Positions 35,055 through 44,946 of a stretch of DNA of 64,000 bases are shown here, one piece after another (the stretch's first letter is position 1; each line of letters begins with the position of its first letter). The stretch is from contig NZ_VFOK01000001.1 of assembly GCF_006716095.1 (NCBI RefSeq), positions 1,023,375 to 1,087,374 on the forward strand, read 5' to 3'. The position numbers and the translations under genes are program-made. The notes beneath the pieces are model-generated. The model was given only the letters and a program-made list of their open reading frames with translations. It ran no database searches and had not been told where the DNA came from. The DNA comes from Barrientosiimonas humi (lineage in GTDB: Bacteria > Actinomycetota > Actinomycetes > Actinomycetales > Dermatophilaceae).

Positions 35055-35729
35055 ATGAGGCAGCGGAGCGCGGGCAGGCGCGGACTGGTCGGTGGGGCAG
35101 CGGCGGCGATGGTCGTGCTGGCGGGGTGCTCCGGAGACACCGAGCAGGCGGCGACGTCGAGCACGTCCAGCACGCCGGCGGCCACGACCTCGAGCGCGCC
35201 GACGCCCAGCACGACGCCGTCGCCGACGAGCGAGTCCTCCTCCACGAGCGAAGAACCCACGAGCGAGGAACCCACCACCAGCGCGCCGCCGCCGACCTCG
35301 ACCCCCTCGAGCACCACGCGACGCACCCGCACGGCCACCCCGACCGAGCGGGACTCCGAGACCGAGACGGACGAGCCGGAGCGGGAGTCGGAGACCGCGA
35401 CCCCGACGCGCCGGGAGACGCCCCGCGGCCGGATCGTGCGTATCGACGACTACTGCGACGACACGCCCTGGGAGGTGGCCCGCACCGCCGACGGCCGCAC
35501 CGCCTACTGCGTGCAGGTGTACGCGACCGACGCGTTCGTCTGGTCGCGCACCTTCCAGATGCGCACGGCCGAGCCGGGCCGTGAGGCGCCGGGCTTCGGG
35601 GAGTACGGTCCCGCGGAAGGTGGTCCGTGCCATCCGGACGGGGTCACGATCCGTGACGGCGAGGGCCGCCTCCTGCGATGCACGGCATCGGACGGCGGCG
35701 GTGAGCCGGAGTGGCGACGGGCAGGCTGA
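35055..35729 (+). CDS. Putative lipoprotein with Ser/Thr-rich linker
   Basis: This 224-residue protein has a lipoprotein signal (GGAAAAMVVLAGCSG, lipidated cysteine at about residue 25). A long Ser/Thr/Pro/Glu-rich spacer (about 28-125) follows, then a C-terminal domain of about 95 residues with four cysteines that may form two disulfides. It is expected outside the membrane, anchored by lipid. TAGCGT seven bases before the ATG supports this start. Function unknown. Confidence 0.82.
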   Translation: MRQRSAGRRGLVGGAAAAMVVLAGCSGDTEQAATSSTSSTPAATTSSAPTPSTTPSPTSESSSTSEEPTSEEPTTSAPPPTSTPSSTTRRTRTATPTERDSETETDEPERESETATPTRRETPRGRIVRIDDYCDDTPWEVARTADGRTAYCVQVYATDAFVWSRTFQMRTAEPGREAPGFGEYGPAEGGPCHPDGVTIRDGEGRLLRCTASDGGGEPEWRRAG

Positions 35730-35748
35730 CGGCGGCGGGCGGTTCGTG

Positions 35749-35766
35749 CTGAGCGCGAGCGCTCAG
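35749..35766. terminator. Short perfect hairpin between convergent genes
   Basis: CTGAGCGC and GCGCTCAG pair across two bases, overlapping the stop of the TIGR01777 gene and lying 20 bases after the lipoprotein stop. Its position suggests a two-way terminator; the stem is short. Confidence 0.45.
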
Positions 35767-36671
35767 TCCCGCTGTGCCAGCACCCACCGCAGCGCCGACT
35801 GCACGTCGCTGTGCTCCCACTCGAACTCGGACGACTCCAGGACGGCGGGGCGCACGCGCTGGCTGCCGAGCACGTCCTCGGCGAGCTCGCCGAGCACGAC
35901 CTTGAGCGCGATCGACGGGGCGGGCAGCAGCGCCGGACGGTTGAGCAGCCGGCCCAGCACCTTCATCACGTCGCGCTGCCGATCCGGTTGCGGTCCCACG
36001 AGATTCACCGGTCCGGTGATCTCCGGGTGGTCGACGAGGAAGGCGAGCGCCCGCACCTCGTCGGCCAGCGTGATCCACGACCACCACTGCTTGCCGGAGC
36101 CGAGCGGGCCGGCCAGGCCGAGCCTGGCCAGCGGCAGCACCCGCTCCAGCGCGCCGCCGCCGGCGGCGAGGACGAGGCCGGTGCGGGCGTACGCCGTCGG
36201 GCACCCCGCGTCGACGGCCGGCTGGGCCGCAGCCTCCCACTCGCGGACCAGGTCGGCGAGGAACCCCTCGCCGGGGCCGCTGGTCTCGTCGAGCACGTTG
36301 TCGCCGCGGTCGCCGTAGTAACCCATCGCCGATCCGTTGACCAGCCGCACCGGCTCGTCGAGGTCGGCGAGCGCCCGGGCCACGGTCGCGGTGGTGTCGA
36401 TGCGCGAGGAGACCAGGGTGCGCTTGTAGGCGTCGGTCCAGCGCTTGTCACCGATCCCGGCTCCGGCGAGGTTGACCACCGCGGTCACCCCGTCGAGGGC
36501 ACCCGGCTCCAGCTCGCCCTGGTCGGGGTCGATGCGCCGCTCGTGCGGCTCGGTCGGGTCGCGACGCACGAGGTGAACCACCTCGTCGCCGCGCTCCTGC
36601 AGGAACGACGACAGCGCGCCGCCGATCAGGCCGGAGGAACCGGTGATGGCGACGCGCTGTCGGGTGCTCAT
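35763..36671 (-). CDS. TIGR01777 family NAD-dependent epimerase/dehydratase
   Basis: A 302-residue extended short-chain dehydrogenase. The N-terminal nucleotide motif is [18 protein letters not shown], followed by [15 protein letters not shown] and SAMGYYG in the active-site region. The C terminus has the DUF1731-like tail typical of TIGR01777 proteins. The reaction is unknown. Its start overlaps the sucB stop (ATGA). In Mycobacterium tuberculosis the equivalent gene lies between dlaT and lipB, a link broken here by about 30 kb. Confidence 0.92.
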   Translation of the reverse strand: MSTRQRVAITGSSGLIGGALSSFLQERGDEVVHLVRRDPTEPHERRIDPDQGELEPGALDGVTAVVNLAGAGIGDKRWTDAYKRTLVSSRIDTTATVARALADLDEPVRLVNGSAMGYYGDRGDNVLDETSGPGEGFLADLVREWEAAAQPAVDAGCPTAYARTGLVLAAGGGALERVLPLARLGLAGPLGSGKQWWSWITLADEVRALAFLVDHPEITGPVNLVGPQPDRQRDVMKVLGRLLNRPALLPAPSIALKVVLGELAEDVLGSQRVRPAVLESSEFEWEHSDVQSALRWVLAQRD

Positions 36672-38740
36672 ACCTCGAACGCGCCCTCTTCGAGACGGGC
36701 CTTCATCGCCGTCAGGAACCGAGCGGCGTCGGCCCCGTCGACGATGCGGTGGTCGTAGGACAGCGCCAGGTAGACCATCGACCGGATGGCGATCGTCTCG
36801 CCGCCCTCGGAGTCGGTCACGACGACCGGACGCTTCACGACCGAACCCGTGCCGAGGATGCCGACCTGCGGCTGGTTGATGATCGGGGTGTCGAACAGCG
36901 CGCCGCGGCTGCCGGTGTTGGTCAGCGTGAACGTGCCTCCGCCCAGCTCGTCGGGCGTGATCTTGTTGGTGCGCGTGCGACCCGCCAGGTCGGCGATCTT
37001 GCGCGCCAGCCCGGCGATGTTGAGGTCGCCGGCGTTGTGGATCACCGGGACGAACAGGCCCTTCTCGGTGTCGACCGCGATGCCGAGGTTCTCGGAGTCG
37101 TGGTAGACGATCGAGTCGCCGTCGACGCTGGCGTTGAGCTGCGGGTACTGCTTGAGCGCCTCGACTGCCGCGACCGCGAAGAACGGCATGAACGACAGCT
37201 TGGTGCCCTCGCGCTGCTCGAACCCGGCCTTGGTGCGGTCACGCAGCCGCGCGATCTTGGTGACGTCGACCTCGACCACGGTGGTCAGCTGCGCCGACAC
37301 CTGCAGGCTCTCGACCATGCGCGTGGCGATGAGCTTGCGCATCCGGGTCATCTTCTCGGTGGTGCCGCGCTTGGGCGACACCGGCGCCGCGGCCGCGGCC
37401 TTGTCGCCGGAGTCACCGCTGGGGGCGGCGGCCGGCTGCTCGGCAGCGGGCTGCTCGGCCGGCTGGGACGCCGCCTCGGCGGCAGCCAGCACGTCCTGCT
37501 TGCGGATGCGCCCGCCCACCCCGGTGCCGGTGATCGAGGCCAGGTCGACGCCCTTGTCCTGGGCGAGCTTGCGCACCAGGGGCGTGACGTACGCCGCCGG
37601 GTCGCGCTCGTCGGACCCGCCACCGCTGGCCTGGCCGGCCTGGCCCTGCCCCTGGCTGGGGGCCTGGCTCGGCGCCTGGTTCGGTGCCTGGCCCGATCCG
37701 GACTGCGCAGCGTCGGGGCTGTTCTGCGCCGGCGGCTGCTGCTTCTCCTGCTCGGCGGACGGCTCGGGCTTCTTGGTGACGTCCTCGGCGGCCTCGCCGC
37801 TCTGCTCGGTCGAGGGGGCGGCGCGGTCGGCACCGGCGTCCTCCTCGGCCTTCTCCTGCGGCTTCGCCTCGGAGCTGGACCCGGCGCTCTGCTCGGCCTG
37901 CTGGGCGGCCTCGTCCTTCGGAGCCTCGTCCTTGGGGGCCTCCTGCTTCGGCTGCTCCTGCGCCGGGGCGGACTCGCCGCCGGAGCCACCGCCGGCCTCG
38001 CCACCCACGACGGCCAGGTCGGCGCCGACCGGGACGGTCTCGTCCTCCTGCACCAGGATCTTGGTGAGCTTGCCCGCCACGGGGGAGGGCACCTCGGTGT
38101 CGACCTTGTCGGTCGAGACCTCCAGCAGCGGCTCGTCGACCTCGACGTCGTCACCCTCGGCCTTGAGCCAGCGGGTGATGGTGCCCTCGGTGACCGACTC
38201 GCCGAGCGCCGGCATCTGGACCGTCTCGCCGCCGGTGACCCCACCGGACCCGCCGCCCGAGCCGGAGTCGCCGGACGACCCCGAGTCGCCCGAACCTGAG
38301 TCGCTCGAACCCGAGTCGCCGGACGACTGCTCCTGCTGCGGGGCGTCGGTCTGACCGGCCTGCGCCTGCGCGGGCTCGGGCTCGGCCGGGGCGTCCTGCT
38401 GCGGCTGCTCGTCGCCGCCGCCCTGCTGGTCGCTCTGCTGGGCTTCGCCCTGCTGGCTCTCGCCCTGCTGCTGACCGGAGTCGTCCGAGCCGCCCTCGGC
38501 GGGGCCGTCACCCACGACGGCGAGGTCGGCGCCGACCGGCACCGTCTCGTCCTCCTCGACGAGGATCTCCTGCAGCGTGCCCGCCACCGGCGAAGGGATC
38601 TCGGTGTCGACCTTGTCGGTCGAGACCTCCAGCAACGGCTCGTCGACGGCCACCTCGTCGCCGACGCTCTTGAGCCACCTGGTCACGGTCCCCTCGGTCA
38701 CGGACTCGCCGAGGGCGGGCATGGTCACACGTTCAGACAT
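36668..38740 (-). CDS. sucB: 2-oxoacid dehydrogenase E2, dihydrolipoyl acyltransferase with two lipoyl domains
   Basis: This 690-residue protein has lipoyl domain 1 (lipoyl lysine about 43) and lipoyl domain 2 (about 173-250, lysine about 212). Long linkers rich in Gln, Ser, Gly, Glu and Ala follow. Next are the peripheral subunit-binding domain (about 385-420, [17 protein letters not shown]) and the acyltransferase domain, with catalytic histidine about 664 in SYDHRIVDG. In actinobacteria this E2 (SucB/DlaT) serves pyruvate and 2-oxoglutarate dehydrogenases. It needs LipA and LipB, encoded at the left of the window. It lies 87 bases after lpdA and overlaps the TIGR01777 gene. Confidence 0.95.
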   Translation of the reverse strand: MSERVTMPALGESVTEGTVTRWLKSVGDEVAVDEPLLEVSTDKVDTEIPSPVAGTLQEILVEEDETVPVGADLAVVGDGPAEGGSDDSGQQQGESQQGEAQQSDQQGGGDEQPQQDAPAEPEPAQAQAGQTDAPQQEQSSGDSGSSDSGSGDSGSSGDSGSGGGSGGVTGGETVQMPALGESVTEGTITRWLKAEGDDVEVDEPLLEVSTDKVDTEVPSPVAGKLTKILVQEDETVPVGADLAVVGGEAGGGSGGESAPAQEQPKQEAPKDEAPKDEAAQQAEQSAGSSSEAKPQEKAEEDAGADRAAPSTEQSGEAAEDVTKKPEPSAEQEKQQPPAQNSPDAAQSGSGQAPNQAPSQAPSQGQGQAGQASGGGSDERDPAAYVTPLVRKLAQDKGVDLASITGTGVGGRIRKQDVLAAAEAASQPAEQPAAEQPAAAPSGDSGDKAAAAAPVSPKRGTTEKMTRMRKLIATRMVESLQVSAQLTTVVEVDVTKIARLRDRTKAGFEQREGTKLSFMPFFAVAAVEALKQYPQLNASVDGDSIVYHDSENLGIAVDTEKGLFVPVIHNAGDLNIAGLARKIADLAGRTRTNKITPDELGGGTFTLTNTGSRGALFDTPIINQPQVGILGTGSVVKRPVVVTDSEGGETIAIRSMVYLALSYDHRIVDGADAARFLTAMKARLEEGAFEV

Positions 38741-38827
38741 GGGTCACAGTCTCCCGGATATCGAGGCGGATGTGCAGCGCGCCGGTCGGATCGGCCAGCA
38801 CGCGAGATCGGAGGGTGCGCACGGTCA

Positions 38828-40207
38828 TCAGGAGTGCGCGTGGAGCGGCTTGCCGGCGAGCGCCAGGTGCGCCTCGCCGAGCGACTCGTTCTGGGTGGGG
38901 TGGGCATGGATCATCGGCGCGACGTCGTCGGGCAGGGCCTCCCAGCCGACGATGAGCTGGGCCTCGCCGACCTGCTCGCCCATGCGGGCGCCGACCATGT
39001 GCACGCCGACGACGGGGCCGTCCTTGGCACGCACCAGCTTGACGAAGCCCTGGGTCTGCAGGATCTGGCTCTTACCGTTGCCGCCGAGGTTGTACTCGTA
39101 GGTCTCGACCTCGCCGTGCTGCTCCTTGGCCTGTGCCTCGGTGAGGCCGACCGAGGCGATCTCGGGGTCGCAGTAGGTCACCCGCGGGATGCCCGACTCG
39201 GCGAGCACCGCCGGCTGCTTCCCGGCGATCTCCTCGGCCACGAAGATGCCCTGCTGGAACCCGCGGTGCGCCAGCTGCAGACCTGGCACGATGTCGCCGA
39301 CGGCATAGACGCCGTCGACGGACGTACGACAACGCTCGTCGGCGGTGACGTAGCCCCGGTCGGTGCTCACCCCGACCTCCTCGTAGCCGAGGCCCTCGGT
39401 GACCGGGCCGCGCCCGACGGCCACGAGCAGCAGGTCGGCCTCGATCGGGTCGGCGCCCTCGAGCTGCACGGTGACCTTGTCGCCGTCGTCGGTGGCGCCG
39501 GCGAACCTCACCCCGGTCCTGACGTCGATCTTGCGCTTCTTGAACGCCCGCTCGAGCTGCTTGGAGACCGCCTCGTCCTCGGCCGCGACGAGCCGGGGGA
39601 GTGCCTCCACCACGGTGACCTGAGCGCCGAAAGACCTGTAGACAGAGGCGAACTCGACGCCGATCACGCCGCCACCGAGCACCACGACGCGCTCAGGGAC
39701 CCAGTCGAGGGTGAGCGCCTGGTCGCTGGTGACGATGCGGCCACCGACCTCCAGGCCGGGCAGCGTCTTGGCGTAGGAGCCGGTCGCCAGCACGACGTTC
39801 TTGCCGGTGAGGGTGCGGTCGCCGACCTGCACCGTGGTGGGGGAGGTGAGCTTGCCCTCGCCCTCGACCAGCTCGATCTTGTGCGCCTTGGCGAGCCCCT
39901 GCAGACCCTTGTAGAGGCGGCCGACGACACCGTCCTTGTAGGAGTGCACGCCCGCCATGTCGATCGACTCCAGCGACGTCTTCACGCCGAACTTCTCGCC
40001 CTCGCGGGCGGAGTCGGCGACCTCGGCCGCGTGCAGCAGCGCCTTGGTCGGGATGCAGCCGCGGTGCAGGCAGGTGCCGCCCAGCTTGTCCTTCTCGACG
40101 AGCGCCACCGACATCCCGAGCTCGGCCGCCCGGAACGCGCAGGCATAGCCGCCACTGCCGCCTCCGAGGATCACGATGTCGTACGTCGGTGCGGACTCGG
40201 CACTCAT
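38828..40207 (-). CDS. lpdA: Dihydrolipoyl dehydrogenase
   Basis: E3 of the 2-oxoacid dehydrogenases reoxidises lipoyl groups with NAD. The 459 residues show FAD binding (ILGGGSGGYACAFRA), the redox disulfide Cys46/Cys51 in GGTCLHRGC, NAD binding (VVLGGGVIGVEFAS), a second FAD motif ending in YAVGDI, and the catalytic HAHPTQNE near the C terminus. It is upstream of sucB on the same strand, so E3 and E2 are probably co-expressed. The ATG at 40207 starts MSAESAPTYDIV. Confidence 0.97.
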   Translation of the reverse strand: MSAESAPTYDIVILGGGSGGYACAFRAAELGMSVALVEKDKLGGTCLHRGCIPTKALLHAAEVADSAREGEKFGVKTSLESIDMAGVHSYKDGVVGRLYKGLQGLAKAHKIELVEGEGKLTSPTTVQVGDRTLTGKNVVLATGSYAKTLPGLEVGGRIVTSDQALTLDWVPERVVVLGGGVIGVEFASVYRSFGAQVTVVEALPRLVAAEDEAVSKQLERAFKKRKIDVRTGVRFAGATDDGDKVTVQLEGADPIEADLLLVAVGRGPVTEGLGYEEVGVSTDRGYVTADERCRTSVDGVYAVGDIVPGLQLAHRGFQQGIFVAEEIAGKQPAVLAESGIPRVTYCDPEIASVGLTEAQAKEQHGEVETYEYNLGGNGKSQILQTQGFVKLVRAKDGPVVGVHMVGARMGEQVGEAQLIVGWEALPDDVAPMIHAHPTQNESLGEAHLALAGKPLHAHS

Positions 40208-40419
40208 CTGCGCAACGCTCCCTTGCGTCGTCGAACGGTCTGCGAAACCGCGTCGGCAGGGGGCACCGACTGGCTCCGGCGCCCATCCTTCCACCCGCGC
40301 CGGCGTGCGCTGCAGCCAGGTCACGGAGGCGATAAAACTCTGGCCCGCGCCCCGACCGTGTGTGACAGTGACGGCAGGCACCGCCGGTGCCACGACCGCC
40401 ACGAGACCAGGAGGACACG

Positions 40420-40647
40420 ATGGCCGACAGCTCACGACGGGACGCGGCAGGCGACGACAACGCGGCGCAGGTGGGCCCCGACGAGGAGACCAAGCGCAAG
40501 TTCCGCGAGGCGCTCGAGAAGAAGCAGGCGCACGGCGGCCGCGACGTGTCCGACCACTCGGCCCACTCCAAGGTCGCCGGCGCCCATGACGCCGAGACCT
40601 CCGGGGCCCAGCAGATGTTCCGCAGGAAGTCCGGCCCCGGCTCCTGA
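40420..40647 (+). CDS. DUF5302 family small protein
   Basis: A 75-residue hydrophilic protein, with the motif ETKRKFREALEKKQAHG and the C-terminal FRRKSG end shared by this actinobacterial family of unknown function. AGGAGG sits six bases before the ATG. It stands alone, divergent from lpdA, and is followed by a strong terminator shared with pepA. Confidence 0.85.
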   Translation: MADSSRRDAAGDDNAAQVGPDEETKRKFREALEKKQAHGGRDVSDHSAHSKVAGAHDAETSGAQQMFRRKSGPGS

Positions 40648-40667
40648 CGACGGCGGCACAGAAACCA

Positions 40668-40702
40668 CGACGGCGGCACAGAAAACTTCTGTGCCGCCGT
40701 CG
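40668..40702. terminator. Bidirectional terminator with duplicated arm
   Basis: A perfect 16-bp stem (40668-40683 with 40687-40702) closes on AAC, with A- and T-rich loop edges. It lies between convergent DUF5302 and pepA stops. A second copy of the left arm (GACGGCGGCACAGAAA) at 40647-40662 directly precedes it and could pair instead. Confidence 0.85.
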
Positions 40703-40712
40703 ACGATCTATC

Positions 40713-42218
40713 TCAGGCGTGCGCCTCCACAAAGCCGACCAGCGAACGTACGCCGTGGCCGGTGGCGCCCTTGGGCGTGTAGCCGTAGGCGCTGCCCTCG
40801 TTGAAGGCGGGGCCGGCGATGTCGAGGTGCACCCACGGCAGCTGGACGCCGTCCTCGCCCGCGCCGACGAACTCGCGCAGGAACAGCGCGGCGGTGATCA
40901 TGCCGCCCTGGCGCTCACCGGTGTGCTTGACGTCGGCGACCTCGGAGTCCATCGCCTTGCGCAGCTCCTCGTTGAGGGGCATCGGCCACTGCCGCTCGCC
41001 GACCCGCTCGGCGGCCGCGAGCATGCGCTGCGAGGCCTCCTCGTCGTTGGACAGCACCGCGGTGGTGCGCAGGCCCAGCGCCATCATCGCCGCGCCGGTG
41101 AGCGTGGCGATGTCGACGACGGCGTCGGGCTTGAGCTCGGAGGCGAACGACAGCCCGTCGGCCATCACCAGGCGGCCCTCGGCGTCGGTGTTGATGATCT
41201 CGACCGTCTTGCCGTTGTGCATGGTGACCACGTCGCCCGGGCGCTGCGCGTCGGAGCCGGTCATGTTCTCGGCGAGGCACAGGTAGGCGGTGACCGCGAC
41301 CGGCAGCTCCAGCCGCGCGACGGCCTCGATGGCGGCGGCCGCGGCGGCCGCGCCGGCCATGTCGCACTTCATCGTGATCATGCTCTGCGCCGGCTTGATG
41401 CACAGGCCGCCGGAGTCGAAGGTGATGCCCTTGCCGACGATCGCGACGTGCTTGGTCGCCTTGGCGGGCTTGTACGACAGGGTCACCAGGCGCGGCGGGC
41501 GCGCCGAGCCGCGACCGACGCCGACGAGACCGCCGCAGTCGGCCTTGGCCAGCTGCTTCTCGTCCAGCACGGACACCTTGACCTTGGAGCCCGAGAGGCG
41601 CTTCTTGACCCGGTCGGTGAACGAGGCCGGGAACAGGTCGTTCGGGGGAGTGTTGACCAGGTCGCGCGCGAAAGCCTGTGTGTCGGCGACGATCTCGGCC
41701 CGACGGGCCGCGGCCTTGGCGGCGGCGGTGCGGGCCGCGGCGGAGATCACGCTGACCTTGGCGACCGGCTCCTTCCCGGGGTTGGCGGCCGTGCGGTAGG
41801 TCGTGAAGGCGTACGCCCCGAAGAGCGCTCCCTCGGCGACCGCTCCGGCCAGCTCCGAGCTCGGGCCGGGGGCGGTGAGCGCGACGTGCTTGGTGCCGGC
41901 GAGGCCGCGCACCGCGGCACCCGCGGCGGCGCGGATCGTCTCGTGGTCGGAGGCCTTGGGCTCGCCGGTCAGTCCGGTGCCGGACACCACGACCAACGGG
42001 CTCGCGACGCCGGGCACCCCCGTGAGCTTGATGGTCTCGTCGGGCCCTCCGCCGGCGCCGATCGCGGCGAGGGTCGCGTTGACGTGCTCGACCGACTCGT
42101 CGGCCAGCCCGTGCGTCGGGATCAGGGCGACGCCGTCGTCGTTCTTGCCAGCCAGCAGCACGAGCACGTCGGCCTTGACGGTGCTGGCGTCCTTGTCGGT
42201 GAGGGTCAGGGTCGTCAC
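40713..42218 (-). CDS. pepA: Leucyl (cytosol) aminopeptidase, M17
   Basis: A 501-residue two-metal aminopeptidase that removes N-terminal residues from peptides. The catalytic domain shows VGKGITFDSGGL with the active lysines and metal aspartates. The M17 signature NTDAEGRL is followed by DIATLTGA. The start is GTG at 42218. It lies between gcvT and lpdA, as pepB does near gcvT and dlaT in Mycobacterium. Confidence 0.96.
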   Translation of the reverse strand: MTTLTLTDKDASTVKADVLVLLAGKNDDGVALIPTHGLADESVEHVNATLAAIGAGGGPDETIKLTGVPGVASPLVVVSGTGLTGEPKASDHETIRAAAGAAVRGLAGTKHVALTAPGPSSELAGAVAEGALFGAYAFTTYRTAANPGKEPVAKVSVISAAARTAAAKAAARRAEIVADTQAFARDLVNTPPNDLFPASFTDRVKKRLSGSKVKVSVLDEKQLAKADCGGLVGVGRGSARPPRLVTLSYKPAKATKHVAIVGKGITFDSGGLCIKPAQSMITMKCDMAGAAAAAAAIEAVARLELPVAVTAYLCLAENMTGSDAQRPGDVVTMHNGKTVEIINTDAEGRLVMADGLSFASELKPDAVVDIATLTGAAMMALGLRTTAVLSNDEEASQRMLAAAERVGERQWPMPLNEELRKAMDSEVADVKHTGERQGGMITAALFLREFVGAGEDGVQLPWVHLDIAGPAFNEGSAYGYTPKGATGHGVRSLVGFVEAHA

Positions 42219-42316
42219 GGCTCTCAGTTCACTTCCTCGTGATCGTGCAGGGAGAGCGGTGCGCCGCCCCCTGTCCCGGCGACCCTATCCAGCCAGGCCC
42301 CGGATACGTTGAGGAC

Positions 42317-43423
42317 ATGACCGAAGCTGCGCCGAAGACGTCGCCCCTGCACGACCGCCACACCGCCCTGAAGGCCAAGATGGCCGACTTCGGCGGCTGG
42401 CAGATGCCGATCGAGTATCCCGGCGGAGGCGTGCTGCGCGAGCACGCCGCGGTGCGCGAGCGGGTCGGCATCTTCGACGTGAGCCACCTCGGCAAGGCCC
42501 TCGTGCAGGGCCCGGGTGCGGCCGACTTCGTCAACGCCTGCTTCACCAACGACCTGCGCAAGGTGCAGCCGCCGAAGGCGCAGTACACCATGTGCTGCGA
42601 CGAGCAGACCGGCGGCGTCGTCGACGACCTCATCCAGTACTTCAAGAGCGAGGACGAGGTCTTCCTGGTGCCCAACGCGGCCAACACCGCCGAGGTCGTA
42701 CGACGCATGGAAGCCGTTGCGCCAGAAGGCATCTCGGTGACCGACCAGCACAGCGACTACGGCATCATCGCGGTGCAGGGGCCGCGCTCGGTCGAGGTCG
42801 TGGAGGCGCTGGGGCTCCCGACCGACCTGGAGTACATGTCCTTCACCGAGGCCGACTGGCAGGGCCGCCCGGTGATCGTGCTGCGCTCGGGCTACACCGG
42901 CGAGAAGGGCTTCGAGTTGGTGCCCCGCTGGGACAACACCCCCGCCCTGTGGGACGCGCTCGTCGAGGCGATCGCTCAGTTCGACGGGCTCCCGTGCGGC
43001 CTCGGCGCGCGCGACACGCTGCGCACCGAGATGGGCTACGCGCTGCACGGTCACGAGCTGACGATGGACATCACGCCCAACATGGCGCGGGCCGGCTGGG
43101 CGGTCGGCTGGAAAAAGGACGGCTTCTGGGGCAAGCAGGTGCTCGAGGAGCAGAAGGCCCGCAAGGACTACCGGCTCTCGTGGGGCCTGCTGGCGACCGG
43201 CCGCGGCATCCCGCGCGCCGGCAACGACGTGAAGGACGCCGACGGCACAGTGATCGGCACGGTCACCTCCGGCACCATGTCGCCGACGCTCGGCCAGGGG
43301 ATCGCGCTGGTGCTGCTCGACCGCGGGGTCGGCGAGGGCACCGAGGTGGTCGTGGACGTGCGTGGTCGCGAGCTGCCCGCGACGGTCGTGAAGCCGCCGT
43401 TCGTGCAGGTCGAGACGAGCTGA
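42317..43423 (+). CDS. gcvT: Glycine cleavage system aminomethyltransferase (T protein)
   Basis: This 368-residue protein uses tetrahydrofolate to release ammonia and methylene-THF from the aminomethyl group on lipoylated GcvH. The N-terminal PLHDRHTALKAKMADFGGWQMPIEYP and the YTGEKGFEL and GLGARDTLRTEMGYALHGHEL segments mark the folate site. It depends on lipoate, linking it with the LipA and LipB genes here; gcvH and gcvP are not in the window. TACGTT six bases before the ATG fits a leaderless promoter. Confidence 0.96.
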   Translation: MTEAAPKTSPLHDRHTALKAKMADFGGWQMPIEYPGGGVLREHAAVRERVGIFDVSHLGKALVQGPGAADFVNACFTNDLRKVQPPKAQYTMCCDEQTGGVVDDLIQYFKSEDEVFLVPNAANTAEVVRRMEAVAPEGISVTDQHSDYGIIAVQGPRSVEVVEALGLPTDLEYMSFTEADWQGRPVIVLRSGYTGEKGFELVPRWDNTPALWDALVEAIAQFDGLPCGLGARDTLRTEMGYALHGHELTMDITPNMARAGWAVGWKKDGFWGKQVLEEQKARKDYRLSWGLLATGRGIPRAGNDVKDADGTVIGTVTSGTMSPTLGQGIALVLLDRGVGEGTEVVVDVRGRELPATVVKPPFVQVETS

Positions 43424-43432
43424 GGCGACGGG

Positions 43433-43459
43433 GCCGCCCGGGTCGAGCGACCGGGCGGC
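43433..43459. terminator. Hairpin between gcvT and cobU
   Basis: GCCGCCCGG (43433-43441) pairs with CCGGGCGGC (43451-43459) across nine bases, between two convergent genes. A second GCCGCCCGG follows at 43463-43471 inside cobU. Confidence 0.6.
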
Positions 43460-44020
43460 TCAGCCGCCCGGCACCGGGATGGGCGGGGCGTCGGTCAGGT
43501 TGACGAGTCGGCCGGCGACGACCAGGTGCACCTGGTCGCTGACGCGGCTGATCGTGACGTTGACCCGGCCGAGCGCGTCGGTGAACAGCCGCCCGGCGGG
43601 CGTGGTCGGGACGAGCGACATGCCGACCTCGTTGGTCACGGCGACCGAGTCGTACGGCGCCTGCGACCACAGCGCCGCGAGCTCGGCGGCGCGCTGGTCG
43701 ACCAGGTCGAGGGCGGCGGTGTGGTCATCCCACAGCTTCGCGTCGTCGATCAGCGAGGTGACCCAGGCGCCGAGGCAGTCCAGGAGGACCGGGCCACGGG
43801 CGTACAGGATGGTGCGCACGACGTCGGCGCTCTCGACGGTCGCCCACCCGTCGGGCCGGTCGCGGCGGTGCCGCTGCACGCGGGCCGCCCACTCGGGGTC
43901 GTCGCCGCTCGGGACGGGCCCGGGGGCGATGAAGGTGACGCCCGACTGCTCGGGCAGCAGCGTCTGTGCGTATCGGCTCTTGCCGCTTCGCGTCCCGCCG
44001 AGGACGAGCGTCGTGGTCAT
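43460..44020 (-). CDS. cobU: Adenosylcobinamide kinase/guanylyltransferase
   Basis: A 186-residue bifunctional enzyme that phosphorylates adenosylcobinamide and transfers GMP to it, in cobalamin salvage. The P-loop GGTRSGKS (about 8-15), VLLDCLGAWVTSL and the VTNEVGMSLVP motif are all present. It is the last gene of the riboswitch-led ECF operon and overlaps the S-component stop. This indicates that imported corrinoids are converted to complete cobalamin. Confidence 0.95.
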   Translation of the reverse strand: MTTTLVLGGTRSGKSRYAQTLLPEQSGVTFIAPGPVPSGDDPEWAARVQRHRRDRPDGWATVESADVVRTILYARGPVLLDCLGAWVTSLIDDAKLWDDHTAALDLVDQRAAELAALWSQAPYDSVAVTNEVGMSLVPTTPAGRLFTDALGRVNVTISRVSDQVHLVVAGRLVNLTDAPPIPVPGG

Positions 44021-44946
44021 AGGTGGCTGTCTCCTGGTTCCCTGTCGCTCCGCTCGCCGGACACTGTAACCGGCCTGACCCCGTCGCTCTCGGGCGAGAC
44101 CGACGGGCCGAACTCGGGGCGCGCCCCGAACTGCGCCCGGCGCACGGCGCGGCGCAGGGCGCGCAGCACCGCCGGCGCGGCGACCAGCACGAGCGCTGCG
44201 GTGAGCACCCCGCGCGGGAGGTCCCAGCCGAGCGAGGTCAGTCCGTAGAACACGGCGTAGTGCGCGAGCTGGGTGGTCAGAGGGTCGGCCGGGTCGAAGC
44301 CGGCGCCGGACGGGGCGCTCGCGCCGAGGAACGGCCAGAACCACAGGTTCATCACGGCGCCGTAGCCGAGCCCGGCGACCAGGCCGTACGCCGCCAGCAG
44401 GTATCGCTCGACCCGCGCCGGGACCTGGGGCAGCAGCGCGGCGCCCAGCCCGACCCAGCCGGCCGCGAGCATCTGGTAGGGCAGCCACGGGCCGACGCCG
44501 CCGGTGAGGAACGCGCCGGTGAGGATCGCCAGCGCGCCGAGCAGGAATCCACCCGCGCGGCCGAGCACCCGCCCGCCGACGACCAGCAGGAAGAACATCG
44601 GCTCGAGCCCCGCCGTGCCGGCCGACAGCACGCGCAGCGCACCGCCGAGCGCGGCCAGCACCCCGAGCGTCGCGACGGCCTTGGCGTCGAGCCCGCCGCG
44701 GCTGACCTGGGCGACGAGCACCGCGCCGAGCAGGCCGACCAGCACGGGGAACAGCCACGGGCTGTCGTTGCCGCGGGCGAGCGCGGCGTCGGAGTCGACG
44801 AAGAACGGCCAGGTGAACGACGCGACGCCGACGACGGTGACGAGCAGCATCGCGACGGTGCTGGCCCAGCTCCACGGGAGGATCTCCTCGCGCCCGGTGC
44901 GGGCGACCGGGGAGGGGCCCGGCGCCGGCGCGAGCGTGGCGCTCAC
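44017..44946 (-). CDS. ECF transporter S component (predicted corrinoid-specific)
   Basis: This 309-residue integral membrane protein has about seven to eight helices: an N-terminal half near 25-130 and a second half containing GGFLLGALAILTGAFLTGG and YGAVMNLWFWPF. The latter resembles S components that give ECF transporters their specificity. It is longer than most S components (about 180-200). The operon has a cobalamin riboswitch, both other ECF parts and cobU, so cobalamin or a precursor is the predicted substrate. GTG start at 44946, overlapping the ATPase stop. Confidence 0.85.
   Translation of the reverse strand: MSATLAPAPGPSPVARTGREEILPWSWASTVAMLLVTVVGVASFTWPFFVDSDAALARGNDSPWLFPVLVGLLGAVLVAQVSRGGLDAKAVATLGVLAALGGALRVLSAGTAGLEPMFFLLVVGGRVLGRAGGFLLGALAILTGAFLTGGVGPWLPYQMLAAGWVGLGAALLPQVPARVERYLLAAYGLVAGLGYGAVMNLWFWPFLGASAPSGAGFDPADPLTTQLAHYAVFYGLTSLGWDLPRGVLTAALVLVAAPAVLRALRRAVRRAQFGARPEFGPSVSPESDGVRPVTVSGERSDREPGDSHL

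Noticed and set aside
5136-35762. Interpretation of the 30-kb block as a genomic island
   Set aside because: There is no integrase, transposase, tRNA or direct-repeat boundary, and base and codon use look like the rest of the window.
42239-42316. Longer gcvT start in the same frame
   Set aside because: The extension is not family-like; the ATG at 42317 has a leaderless-type hexamer and the conserved N terminus follows at once.
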